Shown: positions 18,884 through 27,126 of the stretch, piece by piece
Numbering within the stretch: position 1 is the first letter of the stretch
Layout: each line of letters opens with the position of its first letter
Source of the DNA: Streptococcus thoraltensis DSM 12221
GTDB taxonomy: Bacteria; Bacillota; Bacilli; Lactobacillales; Streptococcaceae
Direction of reading: 5' to 3'
Length of the DNA stretch: 45,561 nt
Assembly (NCBI RefSeq): GCF_000380145.1
Contig: NZ_KB904590.1
Location: 1 to 45,561 of the forward strand
Notes under the pieces: model-generated
Seen by the model: only the letters and a program-made list of their open reading frames with translations
Told to the model about the DNA's origin: nothing
The model's database searches: none
Program-made: the position numbers and the translations under genes

Positions 18884-20554
18884 TTATTTTCCATAGGAAA
18901 TTAAATCTGAAATCAATTCTTGATAAATAACTTCTTCAAGCGACTTAATGAATTGATCTGTCTGCTTGCAATTAGGGGCAAATTGCTCAATACAACCCCT
19001 AATTTTTTCCTGAATACCTTGTGTATCCCACGGCTGATAATTACCTTGAGTGATTCTAAGCAGTTTAAGGATGTCATCATCGCTCATTAGCGGATTAACA
19101 AAAACAACAGGAAGATCCGTCTCTAAGCTATCCTGAGTGGTAATGATAAAGCTTATTTCGAGAAGATCAGCGACACTTTGAAATTGTTCTGTGGTAAAAA
19201 CGGCTTCAATTTTCAAGGAAGGAATAAAGCGTTGCGTTCGGTTTAATAAAAATTTCTGTATAGCAATCCCATCATCGCTAACGATAACTGTCTTTTTCTG
19301 ATGATAATTATCCTTATGTCGCCGAATCGCCCCTCCTATGTGAATGACTAGAAAAGCAATTTCATCGTCACTTAAACTGACTTGCCATTCCCCCTCTAAT
19401 AGATATATAGTTGAAGCAACCATCGTATAGAGTCGTTCGTATTTTTCCTTAATCGTATCTGTTAGGGGATTATAGCTAGGAATGCCATATTGCTTACGGT
19501 AGAGAAGTGACTTACAATGCATTAAGAGTTGCTTTTCCAAATCTTCTCTATTGACGAATTGACTACCAAAATGCTCTTGAAAATAATTGAGATAAGAAAC
19601 CAAGGATTGCCTTAAACTAGCATAATCACTACTTTCTAGATGGGAATCCTTATCCTTTCGAAATGAGAGCAGAAGCAGCGTAATAATGTCGATTTCAAGA
19701 GCTTCTAGTGTTAGATCAAATTGCTTTTGAACAGCTAGATTCATCTCTTGTACCAATTGAAATTCCAACCGTTTCCGAACTGGCGCCAGCTCTTGTGATA
19801 ATAGCTCTCTAAAACTCTTTGGGCACTCCAACTTTCGATAAGCTAATAGAAGATAAGGAAGACTATTGACAAAGAAGTGTCGTTCTCTTTGATTCAAGGT
19901 TTTACCCAACTTTAATTCAGCTTGCGCAAAGTGGTGGCTAATGAACTTGTGAAGAGCATCGGACACTAAGAGATGCGGTTGATTTATGATTTTCAATTGC
20001 TCAAAAACGATAGCTGCAAAATGATTCGATGCCATTTGGTCTAAAGATAGCAAAATACCATAAAAATACTGTATAAAAGCTAGGGGATGTCCTTCAAAAT
20101 GATAGCCCTTGGCTTTTGTAACTGATAATTTTATCCCTAAACCTGCCTCACTTAATCGATTTCTCAACTGATTTAAATCACTTAGTACCGTATTCCTAGA
20201 TACCTCGCAGATAGTGATTAATTGATCAATCGTCATTCGATTTTTGCTAGTTGCAATAGCTAAGGTAGTCAACATTAAACGCTCATCAGCACTCATCACA
20301 TAAAAATAAGAATCCGTTTGATGTAAAAGTTCTTGGCAAGCAGCCTTTTGTTCTGGGCTTAGTAAAATACCCAATCTAGGAATACTAGTAATCGGTTCAA
20401 CATCACTAGGCAGTGAATCGTTAATTTTTTCCAAATGGTAATAAATTTTACGACGAGACTGCTCAAGCTGCTCGGCAATGTGACTGACTGTTTGATGCTG
20501 CTCCAGTACTAACAGATATGCCAGCAAATCATAACTCTTTTTATCCAATAACAA
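18884..20554 (-). CDS. PRD-containing transcriptional regulator of the ula genes (UlaR-like)
   Basis: This 556-residue regulator has two N-terminal HTH domains (about 1-60, and 88-150 with TIDQLITICEVSRNTVLSDL-type helices). Two PRD domains follow at about 185-300 and 310-420, with candidate phospho-histidines His346 and His405. A EIIB-like segment starts at KTVIVSDDGI (421-430), where the usual Cys is replaced by Ser. There is no EIIA domain. PRD proteins are controlled by PTS phosphorylation. Its position between ulaF and ulaG, and the operators in front of both ula promoters, suggest that it activates them. A terminator separates it from ulaF. TATAAT at about 20582-20587 may be its -10. 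Confidence 0.87.
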   Translation of the reverse strand: MLLDKKSYDLLAYLLVLEQHQTVSHIAEQLEQSRRKIYYHLEKINDSLPSDVEPITSIPRLGILLSPEQKAACQELLHQTDSYFYVMSADERLMLTTLAIATSKNRMTIDQLITICEVSRNTVLSDLNQLRNRLSEAGLGIKLSVTKAKGYHFEGHPLAFIQYFYGILLSLDQMASNHFAAIVFEQLKIINQPHLLVSDALHKFISHHFAQAELKLGKTLNQRERHFFVNSLPYLLLAYRKLECPKSFRELLSQELAPVRKRLEFQLVQEMNLAVQKQFDLTLEALEIDIITLLLLSFRKDKDSHLESSDYASLRQSLVSYLNYFQEHFGSQFVNREDLEKQLLMHCKSLLYRKQYGIPSYNPLTDTIKEKYERLYTMVASTIYLLEGEWQVSLSDDEIAFLVIHIGGAIRRHKDNYHQKKTVIVSDDGIAIQKFLLNRTQRFIPSLKIEAVFTTEQFQSVADLLEISFIITTQDSLETDLPVVFVNPLMSDDDILKLLRITQGNYQPWDTQGIQEKIRGCIEQFAPNCKQTDQFIKSLEEVIYQELISDLISYGK

Positions 20555-20658
20555 AAGGCCACCTCTTTCTTTTTGAACTTAATTATACCCTATCAAAAAG
20601 TAGGATTTAGTTTTCTAAGAAAAATTCCACAATACAAACTTTTATAAAGAGCAATAAA

Positions 20659-20691
20659 AGACAAATAGGAGCAAATCAATTAGTTGCTCCT
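20659..20691 (-). terminator. Terminator of the ulaABCDEF operon
   Basis: On the minus strand AGGAGCAA and TTGCTCCT (20667-20674 and 20684-20691) pair around a nine-base loop, followed by ATTTGTCTTTT. It starts 16 bp after the ulaF stop. Confidence 0.75.
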
Positions 20692-20706
20692 TAAACTTTT
20701 ATGACA

Positions 20707-21423
20707 TCAGTGATTGTCATCTTTCTGCCCGTAATAAGCATTAGGTCCATGTTTTCTTAGATAATGTTTATCTAAAATATATTGAGGTGCAGGCTCAACT
20801 TGTGGATTAATACCTTCTGTCAGGCGATTCATTTTTGCTACTTCCTCTAACACTACTGAATGATAGACAGCCTGAGCTGGGTCTTTCCCCCAAGTGAATG
20901 GTCCATGATTACGAACGACAATACCAGGAACAGCCACTGGGTCTAGACCACGTCTTTCAAATTCTTCAATAATGACCGCTCCAGTCTCTTTTTCATACGC
21001 TGAATCTACTTCTTCTTGACTCAAAGAGCGAGCGCAAGGAACAGGACCATAAAAATAATCAGCATGGGTTGTTCCATAAAAAGGAATATCACGACCAGCT
21101 TGAGCCCAACCAACTGCCTCCGTTGAATGCGTATGAACAATGCCTCCAACTTCTGGCCAAGCTTTATAAAGTTCTACATGGGTGGGTAAATCAGAAGATG
21201 GGTTTAACTCTCCCTCCACAACATTACCATCTAAATCAGTAACCACCATATTTTCTGGCGTCAAGAGATCGTAGTCAACTCCAGACGGTTTGATAACAAT
21301 CCGACCAAGTTCTCGACAAACTTCAGAAACATTCCCCCAAGTAAATTTTACCAAACCGTGCTCTGGCAAAGATTTATTGGCTTGACAGACGCGTTCTCTC
21401 ATTTCCTGTAAATTTTTTGGCAT
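20707..21423 (-). CDS. ulaF: L-ribulose-5-phosphate 4-epimerase
   Basis: This enzyme converts L-ribulose-5-phosphate to D-xylulose-5-phosphate, the last step of anaerobic ascorbate breakdown. The 238-residue class II aldolase/adducin-family fold shows Zn ligands His97 and His99 in IVHTHS and a third His in VRNHGPF. Family motifs include GNVSEVC, KPSGVDYD, PSSDLPTH and THADYFYG. In sequence it cannot be told from AraD, but the gene order ulaD-ulaE-ulaF assigns the role. The ATG shares one base with the ulaE stop (TAATG), indicating coupled translation. Confidence 0.95.
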   Translation of the reverse strand: MPKNLQEMRERVCQANKSLPEHGLVKFTWGNVSEVCRELGRIVIKPSGVDYDLLTPENMVVTDLDGNVVEGELNPSSDLPTHVELYKAWPEVGGIVHTHSTEAVGWAQAGRDIPFYGTTHADYFYGPVPCARSLSQEEVDSAYEKETGAVIIEEFERRGLDPVAVPGIVVRNHGPFTWGKDPAQAVYHSVVLEEVAKMNRLTEGINPQVEPAPQYILDKHYLRKHGPNAYYGQKDDNH

Positions 21424-22286
21424 TAGATAACCTCTGCTTTCTTCATCAATGGGTATAGAAAATCTTGAGCCTCTTTGATAGCAGCCTTCGTTTCCTCAAT
21501 CGTTTCACAATTTTCAGACCACATTTCAATCAAGAATGGTCCCTTATAATTGCTGCGCTTAATAACCGCAAACATTTCCTCCCAATCCACACATCCCTTA
21601 CCAAATGGAACGTCTCTGAATTGACCACTTGATTTCTCAGTGACAGGGTATGTATCTTTCATATGAAGGGCGGCAATAGAGCGATGTCCATTGTAAAATT
21701 CACTCCATAAATCATTATGCCAAGCCGAAACGTTTCCTGTATCTGGATAAACAAAAAGGTATGGAGAATCAATTTCTTTTTCAATGGCTAAGTATTTTTC
21801 GATGGAATTAATAAAAGGATCATCCATGATTTCAATCGCTAAAATCACCTGTGCTGCTTCAGCCCAATCGCAAGCACGTCTGAGGTTTTTTATAAATCTT
21901 TCTCGCGTTTGAGAAGATTTTTCTTCATAATAAACATCATAACCTGCTAATTGAATCGTTCTAACACCTAAATCTTGAGCTAAACGAATACATTTTTTCA
22001 TCAGTTCAAGGGATTTAGCTTCAATATCAGGATCATTAGAGCCTAGTGGAAAGCGTCTGTGACCTGAAAAGCAGATGGTGGGGATACGAATACCTGTATC
22101 AAAAATGGCTTTAACAAGCTCTAGACGTTCCTCTTTTGACCAGTCAAGCCTTGCCAATCGACTATCAGTCTCATCAATGGACATCTCCACAAAATCAAAA
22201 CCCAGTTCTTTGGCAAAGTTTAACCGCTCTCTCCATGAAAAATCCTTTGGTGTAGCCTTTTCGTAAATACCAATCGGACGGTTCAT
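21423..22286 (-). CDS. ulaE: L-xylulose-5-phosphate 3-epimerase
   Basis: This TIM-barrel (AP-endonuclease 2-like) enzyme interconverts L-xylulose-5-phosphate and L-ribulose-5-phosphate. I start at the ATG 22284-22286 (287 residues), which gives MNRPIGIYEKATP with GGGGGTGA just upstream. A longer frame to 22394 overlaps ulaD and is unlikely. Catalytic and metal residues are seen in AIEIMDDPF, YPDTGNVSAW, LHMKDTYP and FLIEMWSEN. It begins 4 bp after the ulaD stop and runs directly into ulaF. Confidence 0.95.
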   Translation of the reverse strand: MNRPIGIYEKATPKDFSWRERLNFAKELGFDFVEMSIDETDSRLARLDWSKEERLELVKAIFDTGIRIPTICFSGHRRFPLGSNDPDIEAKSLELMKKCIRLAQDLGVRTIQLAGYDVYYEEKSSQTRERFIKNLRRACDWAEAAQVILAIEIMDDPFINSIEKYLAIEKEIDSPYLFVYPDTGNVSAWHNDLWSEFYNGHRSIAALHMKDTYPVTEKSSGQFRDVPFGKGCVDWEEMFAVIKRSNYKGPFLIEMWSENCETIEETKAAIKEAQDFLYPLMKKAEVI

Positions 22287-22290
22287 CAAA

Positions 22291-22956
22291 TCACCCCCAA
22301 ATACGGCGGATTTCTTCTTTGAAATCACGAGCTGCTTTTGCAGGATTTTCCGCTTCGGTGATACCTCGACCAGCAATAAAAGTAAAGACATCAACGCCTT
22401 GGAACAACTTCAAAGTGTCAATATTTAGTCCCCCAGTGACAGAAACTCTGAATCCCATCTCAATGAGTTTTTTTACTTTATTAAGATCTTTTTCACCCCA
22501 AGTTTCGCCAGCAAGAAGCGCGTCACGTGATTGGTGGTAGATTGCTTGGGAGATACCTGCATCAAGCCACTGCTGAGCTTGTTCAAAGGTCCAATCGCCA
22601 TATAGTTCAATTTGAATTTCACCGCAATCACCACGAACTTCTTTAATAGCTTTTAAAGCTGCCTCCATAGTTGGAATGGTTGCACAACAAATACACGTCA
22701 TCCAGTCTGCGCCGCGATTGGCGTTGTTTTTAGCAACAGTTCCTCCTGCGTCAGCACATTTCGTATCAGCAACAATTATTTTTTCAGGGAATAAACTTCT
22801 TAATACCTCTACTAACTCACTACCAACTTGTAGCAAACAAACTGTCCCTGCCTCGATAACATCGACTTCATGCCCAACCGCTACTGCAGCTTGAATTGCT
22901 CCTTGTAAATCTGAGTGATCCAAGGCGACTTGTAAATTTGGAATTGATTTTGTCAT
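22291..22956 (-). CDS. ulaD: 3-keto-L-gulonate-6-phosphate decarboxylase
   Basis: This 221-residue member of the OMP decarboxylase suprafamily makes L-xylulose-5-phosphate and CO2 from 3-keto-L-gulonate-6-phosphate. The N-terminal ALDHSD and the catalytic VADTKCADAG block (about 62-71) match KGPDC enzymes, and SVTGGLNIDT and FIAGRGITEA form the phosphate site. It lies in the ula operon between the PTS genes and ulaE. A 121-bp gap to ulaC holds no obvious terminator. Confidence 0.95.
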   Translation of the reverse strand: MTKSIPNLQVALDHSDLQGAIQAAVAVGHEVDVIEAGTVCLLQVGSELVEVLRSLFPEKIIVADTKCADAGGTVAKNNANRGADWMTCICCATIPTMEAALKAIKEVRGDCGEIQIELYGDWTFEQAQQWLDAGISQAIYHQSRDALLAGETWGEKDLNKVKKLIEMGFRVSVTGGLNIDTLKLFQGVDVFTFIAGRGITEAENPAKAARDFKEEIRRIWG

Positions 22957-23077
22957 TATTAAATTACCAGACTTGAAAAATATCTAGAGGAGCTTCTAAA
23001 ACTAATCAACCTTCACTCTAAATATTTCGTAAAAGCCTTATCCTTTCTATATGCTTGGGAAATTTCTTTTTTGTTTA

Positions 23078-23563
23078 TTAACTATCCAAATCTAGACCTT
23101 CTAAATATGGACTGTCTTTTGAGGCTTCAACCAGTTGTAAAACTTCTTCTGGAGTTTGACAAGCCAATAAACGATCAATAGCATTGTCAAGTTCAAAGAG
23201 AGCTACAATTTGTGGAATAGCCACAGTGGTATGAATAGCAGGATCGGTCGCCGCTAACGTAATAAAAACAGATGCTTCTTTTCCATCAGAAAAAACAACA
23301 GGATTAGTTAAAGTAATCAGGGCAAAGGCGTCTTTAAAAACGCCATTACCAGCTTCCGCATGGGGCATAGCCATCCCAGGCATCAAAACATAATAGGGAC
23401 CATATTTTTCAGTGGAGGCAATGATAGCATCATAATATTCGGAACTGACAGCACCGCTATCAATAAGGGGTTGAACAGCTAGTTTGACAGCTTCTTGCCA
23501 GCTATCTGCATTCAAACCCAGTCTAATAGAATTATTTTCTTTAAAAGATTGTTGTAAATTCAT
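23078..23563 (-). CDS. ulaC: Ascorbate-specific PTS EIIA component
   Basis: This 161-residue cytoplasmic phosphocarrier of the fructose/mannitol (PTS_EIIA_2) type accepts phosphate from HPr and passes it to UlaB. The phospho-acceptor is His68 in GMAMPHAEAG. A clear GAGGAG site precedes the ATG. It is the third gene of the ula operon, 56 bp after ulaB. Confidence 0.95.
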   Translation of the reverse strand: MNLQQSFKENNSIRLGLNADSWQEAVKLAVQPLIDSGAVSSEYYDAIIASTEKYGPYYVLMPGMAMPHAEAGNGVFKDAFALITLTNPVVFSDGKEASVFITLAATDPAIHTTVAIPQIVALFELDNAIDRLLACQTPEEVLQLVEASKDSPYLEGLDLDS

Positions 23564-23619
23564 CTGTTCTCCTCAAATCATTTATAGGATAAGGGTTGGT
23601 TACCCAACCCTTCTTCTTT

Positions 23620-23898
23620 TTATAGAATCTCGCTCAATTTTGTTTTAATTTCATTGTCATCCATAAGATTATCAAGTCCGACAAGTTTTCCATTTGTTCT
23701 TCCATCTAATTCATGAATGAGATGATTTGATGCGACCACAATATCATAACCAGAAGCCAATCCTTTTGCTTCACCAACTGAACAGGAGGCTGATTGAATA
23801 TCCGTAACTCCTAATTCACGAAGAGCTTTTTCGACCTTCATTTTGATAACCATTGAAGATCCCATACCATTTCCACACGCTGTTAATACTTTTACCAT
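23620..23898 (-). CDS. ulaB: Ascorbate-specific PTS EIIB component
   Basis: This 92-residue EIIB of the lactose/cellobiose-like fold phosphorylates incoming ascorbate at C6 together with the UlaA channel. The phospho-cysteine is Cys8 in VLTACGNGMGSS. It lies between ulaA (37 bp before) and ulaC. Length and motif are typical of UlaB. Confidence 0.95.
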   Translation of the reverse strand: MVKVLTACGNGMGSSMVIKMKVEKALRELGVTDIQSASCSVGEAKGLASGYDIVVASNHLIHELDGRTNGKLVGLDNLMDDNEIKTKLSEIL

Positions 23899-23935
23899 TA
23901 TTTTTTCCTTTCAAATTTCACAATATTATTAATCA

Positions 23936-25375
23936 TTACTCACCTTGAGCATCGCCACGATAGTAAGCCTCTTTATCTTTTGCTTTAGCATATTGAAGCT
24001 GCGGAATAATCAAGAAGAATAAACAAGCGATTACATAACCAATCACACCAAGGTATTTAAAGAGATAGCCAATTGGCAACCATGGAAGCACTAAATCGAT
24101 ATTGCCGTGATACCCTCCTGTCAAGCCAAGCAATCCCACGGCTACTGCACCAAGAGCCACTTGTAATATACCTGAGATAAATGAGAGGGCTACTGCTGCT
24201 TTCCAACCACCACGTTTATCAGCGTAAACGGCGATAGCAGCATTATCGAAGAACACAGGAACAAATCCAGTAATGATTAAAATAGGGTTTCTAAAGATAA
24301 CTAACAATGCAATCGTAATTAATTGCCCAATCAAACCAAAAGCAAATCCTGATAAAACAGCATTTGATGACCCAAATCCGTAAGAGGCTGCAACGTCAAC
24401 CGCTGGAAATGAACCGGGAAGTAATTTATTTGAAATCCCTTGAAAGGCGTTGGTTAATTCAGCAACAAACATACGAACCCCTTGCATCAAAATGAAAAGG
24501 TAGACAGAGAATGTTAGAGCTGTTTGAAGAACATACATGAAGAAAGCTTGCTTTTCAGGAACATAAGCGCCTGCACCAATCAATTCTGCATTGGACATGA
24601 TTTCTGGGCCAAGTACGGCAAGAATTCCTCCAAAGAAGACCAACATCAATGTAGCTGAAGCCACAACAGTATCATGGAAAATATTCAAGAAAGTTGGTAA
24701 TTTTAAGTTATCCAAATTTTCTTCTTTTTTACCAAAAAATGGGGCAACTTTGTCAACAAACCAAATGGCAAATTGTTGTTGGTGACCAATGGCAAAGCCT
24801 CCACCACCTGTCAATCGTTGTGTTGCTTCAACAGTCATATTTGAACTAACCGCCCAGTAAAGACCACATATAATTCCTACTGCCCATGCTCCAAAAGCAT
24901 TTTGAAACTGAGGTATCAGTAATAACACGAATACTGAAATGGTCGCTGCTTGTTGAACCATAATATGCCCTGTAATAAAGAGTGTTCTAACTTTTGTCAC
25001 TTTACGAAGAGCAACCATGAGGATATTGATTCCAAATCCAATGAGCAAAGCTGTAGTCGCAACACTGATAAATCCCATGGTTTCCAGCTTAGCATTAGCT
25101 GCTGCTAGACCGAAATAAGGATCGATAACTGCGGCTTCTAATTTGAATTTTTCAGCCAAGGCAACCAGAATTGGTCGAAAAGTATTGACCAAACCGCCTG
25201 CACCAACGTTCAAAATTAAATAACCAACTGTCGCTTTAATAAAACCTGCAAAAACATCATGCAAAGGTTTCTTCAAAAGTAAATATCCAATAAGAACTAA
25301 AAGTCCTACAAAAAATGCGGGGTTTTGCAAAATATTTTGCGAAAACCAATTAAGGGGAGCTAGGAGTATATCCAT
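23936..25375 (-). CDS. ulaA: Ascorbate-specific PTS EIIC permease
   Basis: This 479-residue inner-membrane transporter of the UlaA/SgaT family has about eleven hydrophobic segments. Visible motifs include LIGYLLLKKPLHDVFAGFIK near the N-terminus, GGGFAIGHQQQFAIWFVDK (about 190-208) and YGFGSSNAVLSGFAFGLIGQ (about 334-353). With UlaB and UlaC it imports and phosphorylates L-ascorbate. It is the first gene of the operon. Its promoter carries a cre site and the operator block also seen before ulaG, so expression should need the inducer and be repressed by preferred sugars. Confidence 0.96.
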   Translation of the reverse strand: MDILLAPLNWFSQNILQNPAFFVGLLVLIGYLLLKKPLHDVFAGFIKATVGYLILNVGAGGLVNTFRPILVALAEKFKLEAAVIDPYFGLAAANAKLETMGFISVATTALLIGFGINILMVALRKVTKVRTLFITGHIMVQQAATISVFVLLLIPQFQNAFGAWAVGIICGLYWAVSSNMTVEATQRLTGGGGFAIGHQQQFAIWFVDKVAPFFGKKEENLDNLKLPTFLNIFHDTVVASATLMLVFFGGILAVLGPEIMSNAELIGAGAYVPEKQAFFMYVLQTALTFSVYLFILMQGVRMFVAELTNAFQGISNKLLPGSFPAVDVAASYGFGSSNAVLSGFAFGLIGQLITIALLVIFRNPILIITGFVPVFFDNAAIAVYADKRGGWKAAVALSFISGILQVALGAVAVGLLGLTGGYHGNIDLVLPWLPIGYLFKYLGVIGYVIACLFFLIIPQLQYAKAKDKEAYYRGDAQGE

Positions 25376-25418
25376 AATGACTACCTCTTTCCATATGTGA
25401 TGTGTTATTTATGTCTAT

Positions 25419-25478
25419 ATTATAAAATTTGGAAGCGCTTCAAAAAAGACCAAGAATCACACAAGAAAGTGTTCAAAA
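25419..25478 (-). promoter_or_regulatory. ulaA promoter, cre site and 37-bp operator
   Basis: A perfect -10 TATAAT (25419-25424), a 17-bp spacer and a TTTTTT -35 (25442-25447) lie on the minus strand. TTGGAAGCGCTTCAA at 25429-25443 matches a catabolite-responsive element and overlaps the spacer, as expected for CcpA repression. The block 25442-25478 differs from the ulaG operator at only two of 37 positions and has the same register to the -10. Confidence 0.8.
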
Positions 25479-25891
25479 ATGGGAGGGAGGGATTTTGACA
25501 GATTAAAAAGCCCTGTATTTTACAGAGCTAAAACAATATATCTATGTGACATGGAGCTTACATCGTTTAAAGGCAAAGCAACTGACACCGTGTAGAGGCA
25601 AGTAGATAACCAACGAGAACACCAACAAAGAAAAAGAGTTTATCCGCCTTTTTCACTTTCTGAGCTTAGCCCCTCCTCTGTACAACTAAGGAATATCATA
25701 CTTGATAGGACAACATAGAAAGAGGAAAGACTATATAAGATTGAACGTAAGCGTCCAATAACGAGGTATATTGAAAAACAAACCTCCAAAAGGATGCTTG
25801 CCTTCAATCCAAAACTATCTACTAGACAGTTTTTACCGGGTATTAATACTAAAAACATCGGCATAAAGAACTAAAAATATTATAATCCAAA
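25479..25891 (-). other. Decayed coding region between ulaA and yjbQ
   Basis: No intact gene is present. A 74-codon minus-strand frame (25640-25864) contains the hydrophobic stretches ILLEVCFSIYLVIG and ILYSLSSFYVVLSS. A different frame further on reads KLFFFVGVLVGYLLAS near 25590-25635. They look like scraps of a small membrane protein broken by frameshift. I see no clear terminator for the upstream operon here. Confidence 0.35.
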
Positions 25892-26413
25892 CTATTCTCC
25901 AAATACAGTCACTTGACATTTGCGTATTCGTTCTCGTGTTTTATCATAATCTACAAAATAGAAATAGCCTGTGCTTCCGGTACCCAAATCTCCATTGGTA
26001 ATATCAACGAATTGGCTAGAACCAATTAATGTGGCAGCCAAGTGAGCATCACCATTCCATAAAGCTTTACGATCCCCATCCGGTAAATAATCAGCTGCAT
26101 TTGGCCAAGATTCGACTGCTTGATAATGAGCTTCTCCGGGGTAAATATAGGTGTCAGCACTAGTATGGGCTGGAATAATTTTTTCCAAAACATGATTAAG
26201 ATCTGCTTGAAGCGATTCATCCCCTTCTTCAGTATAATCATGAGCAAATTCTTCAAAGAAAACTGCGCAGGTCGTGTGAGGAGAAATCATCGCTAAAAGG
26301 CCATCTTGAATCCCACTTTCTTTCACAATCTGACGAAGTTGTGGTGTAATATCCACATAAGTAGCCTTACCAGCCTCCGTATCTAGTGTAAAGGTTGCTT
26401 TGTGAAGTTTCAT
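25892..26413 (-). CDS. YjbQ/UPF0047 family protein, last gene of the second PTS operon
   Basis: This 173-residue member of the YjbQ (UPF0047) family has ISPHTTCAVFFEEFA (about 43-57), NGDAHLAATLIGSSQ, and the final FYFVDYDKTRERIRKCQV block. The family shows low thiamine-phosphate synthase activity in E. coli, but its true role is unresolved. Members are usually about 135-140 residues. The extra length comes from a ~30-residue insertion between the two halves (about 80-112). It follows the TIM-like gene by 11 bp, so it is co-transcribed with a carbohydrate pathway. That suggests a sugar-phosphate substrate, which is an inference from position only. Confidence 0.85.
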   Translation of the reverse strand: MKLHKATFTLDTEAGKATYVDITPQLRQIVKESGIQDGLLAMISPHTTCAVFFEEFAHDYTEEGDESLQADLNHVLEKIIPAHTSADTYIYPGEAHYQAVESWPNAADYLPDGDRKALWNGDAHLAATLIGSSQFVDITNGDLGTGSTGYFYFVDYDKTRERIRKCQVTVFGE

Positions 26414-26424
26414 TTAAATTCTCC

Positions 26425-27117
26425 TTATACTCTACTAGCTTTAACAGCTGCTTCTACCATGTCACGCAACATTTGTTTTGAATTTGAAGCTTCTGTAATT
26501 CCGCTGGTACAGCCAGTTCCATCCGCACCTAACTTAATGACATTATAAACATCATCAGCACTTGAAATACCTGCTGCTTGCATAACTAAAGTGTTCGGTG
26601 ACACGGCTTTAATGGCTTCATTTGTACTCGTTATATAGGCTTCATCACTGGTATTACCCGTACCAATCAACTCTGTTGGTTCGCAAAGAATAATATCTGG
26701 CTCTAGACTCGCAATTGCTCGGGCTTCTTTGAGGGAATCCGCACAAACCACTGTCACAATATCTAATTCATTAGCACGTTCTACAGCTTTAACCAATTCA
26801 CTAAATGTCAAGGGATGCTCTGCATGATTGATAAAGCTTGCTTGCACACCAGCTGCTTTCAAAGATTCAGGTAGGATATGTCCCATACCACGGCCCGGCA
26901 CAATGCCATCTAAATGTTGGGCAGAAACAAACGCCTTATCAGTAACCGCTACTACGCGACTAATATCCGCAAATGGACACGTTATAAAAACAGATGCCTC
27001 TGGGTGAGCTTGTGCCATTTCTTCAGCAACTTCAGCCATTTCAACAATGTCATCTCCATATAAGTAAGATTTGGGATTAAATATAAAAAATGGTGTCTTT
27101 ACTTCTACTTTACTCAT
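26425..27117 (-). CDS. Triose-phosphate-isomerase-like enzyme
   Basis: This 230-residue TIM-barrel protein keeps the full catalytic set: Asn14 and Lys16 in FNPKSY, His98 in NHAEHP, Glu146 in CEPTELIGTG, and the phosphate loop GADGTGCTSG (197-206). It is shorter than the ~250-residue housekeeping TpiA and has an altered GHSERR motif, closer to archaeal-like or specialised TIMs. Specialised homologues such as EryH isomerise tetrulose phosphates. It lies 9 bp after a class II aldolase gene in the operon. It may recycle dihydroxyacetone phosphate made by the two aldolases, or isomerise another short ketose phosphate. Confidence 0.82.
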   Translation of the reverse strand: MSKVEVKTPFFIFNPKSYLYGDDIVEMAEVAEEMAQAHPEASVFITCPFADISRVVAVTDKAFVSAQHLDGIVPGRGMGHILPESLKAAGVQASFINHAEHPLTFSELVKAVERANELDIVTVVCADSLKEARAIASLEPDIILCEPTELIGTGNTSDEAYITSTNEAIKAVSPNTLVMQAAGISSADDVYNVIKLGADGTGCTSGITEASNSKQMLRDMVEAAVKASRV

Positions 27118-27126
27118 GATTTACTC

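Noticed and set aside
20707..21423. Annotation as arabinose araD
   Set aside because: The sequence fits AraD and UlaF equally, but no arabinose genes are nearby and it is coupled to ulaD and ulaE.
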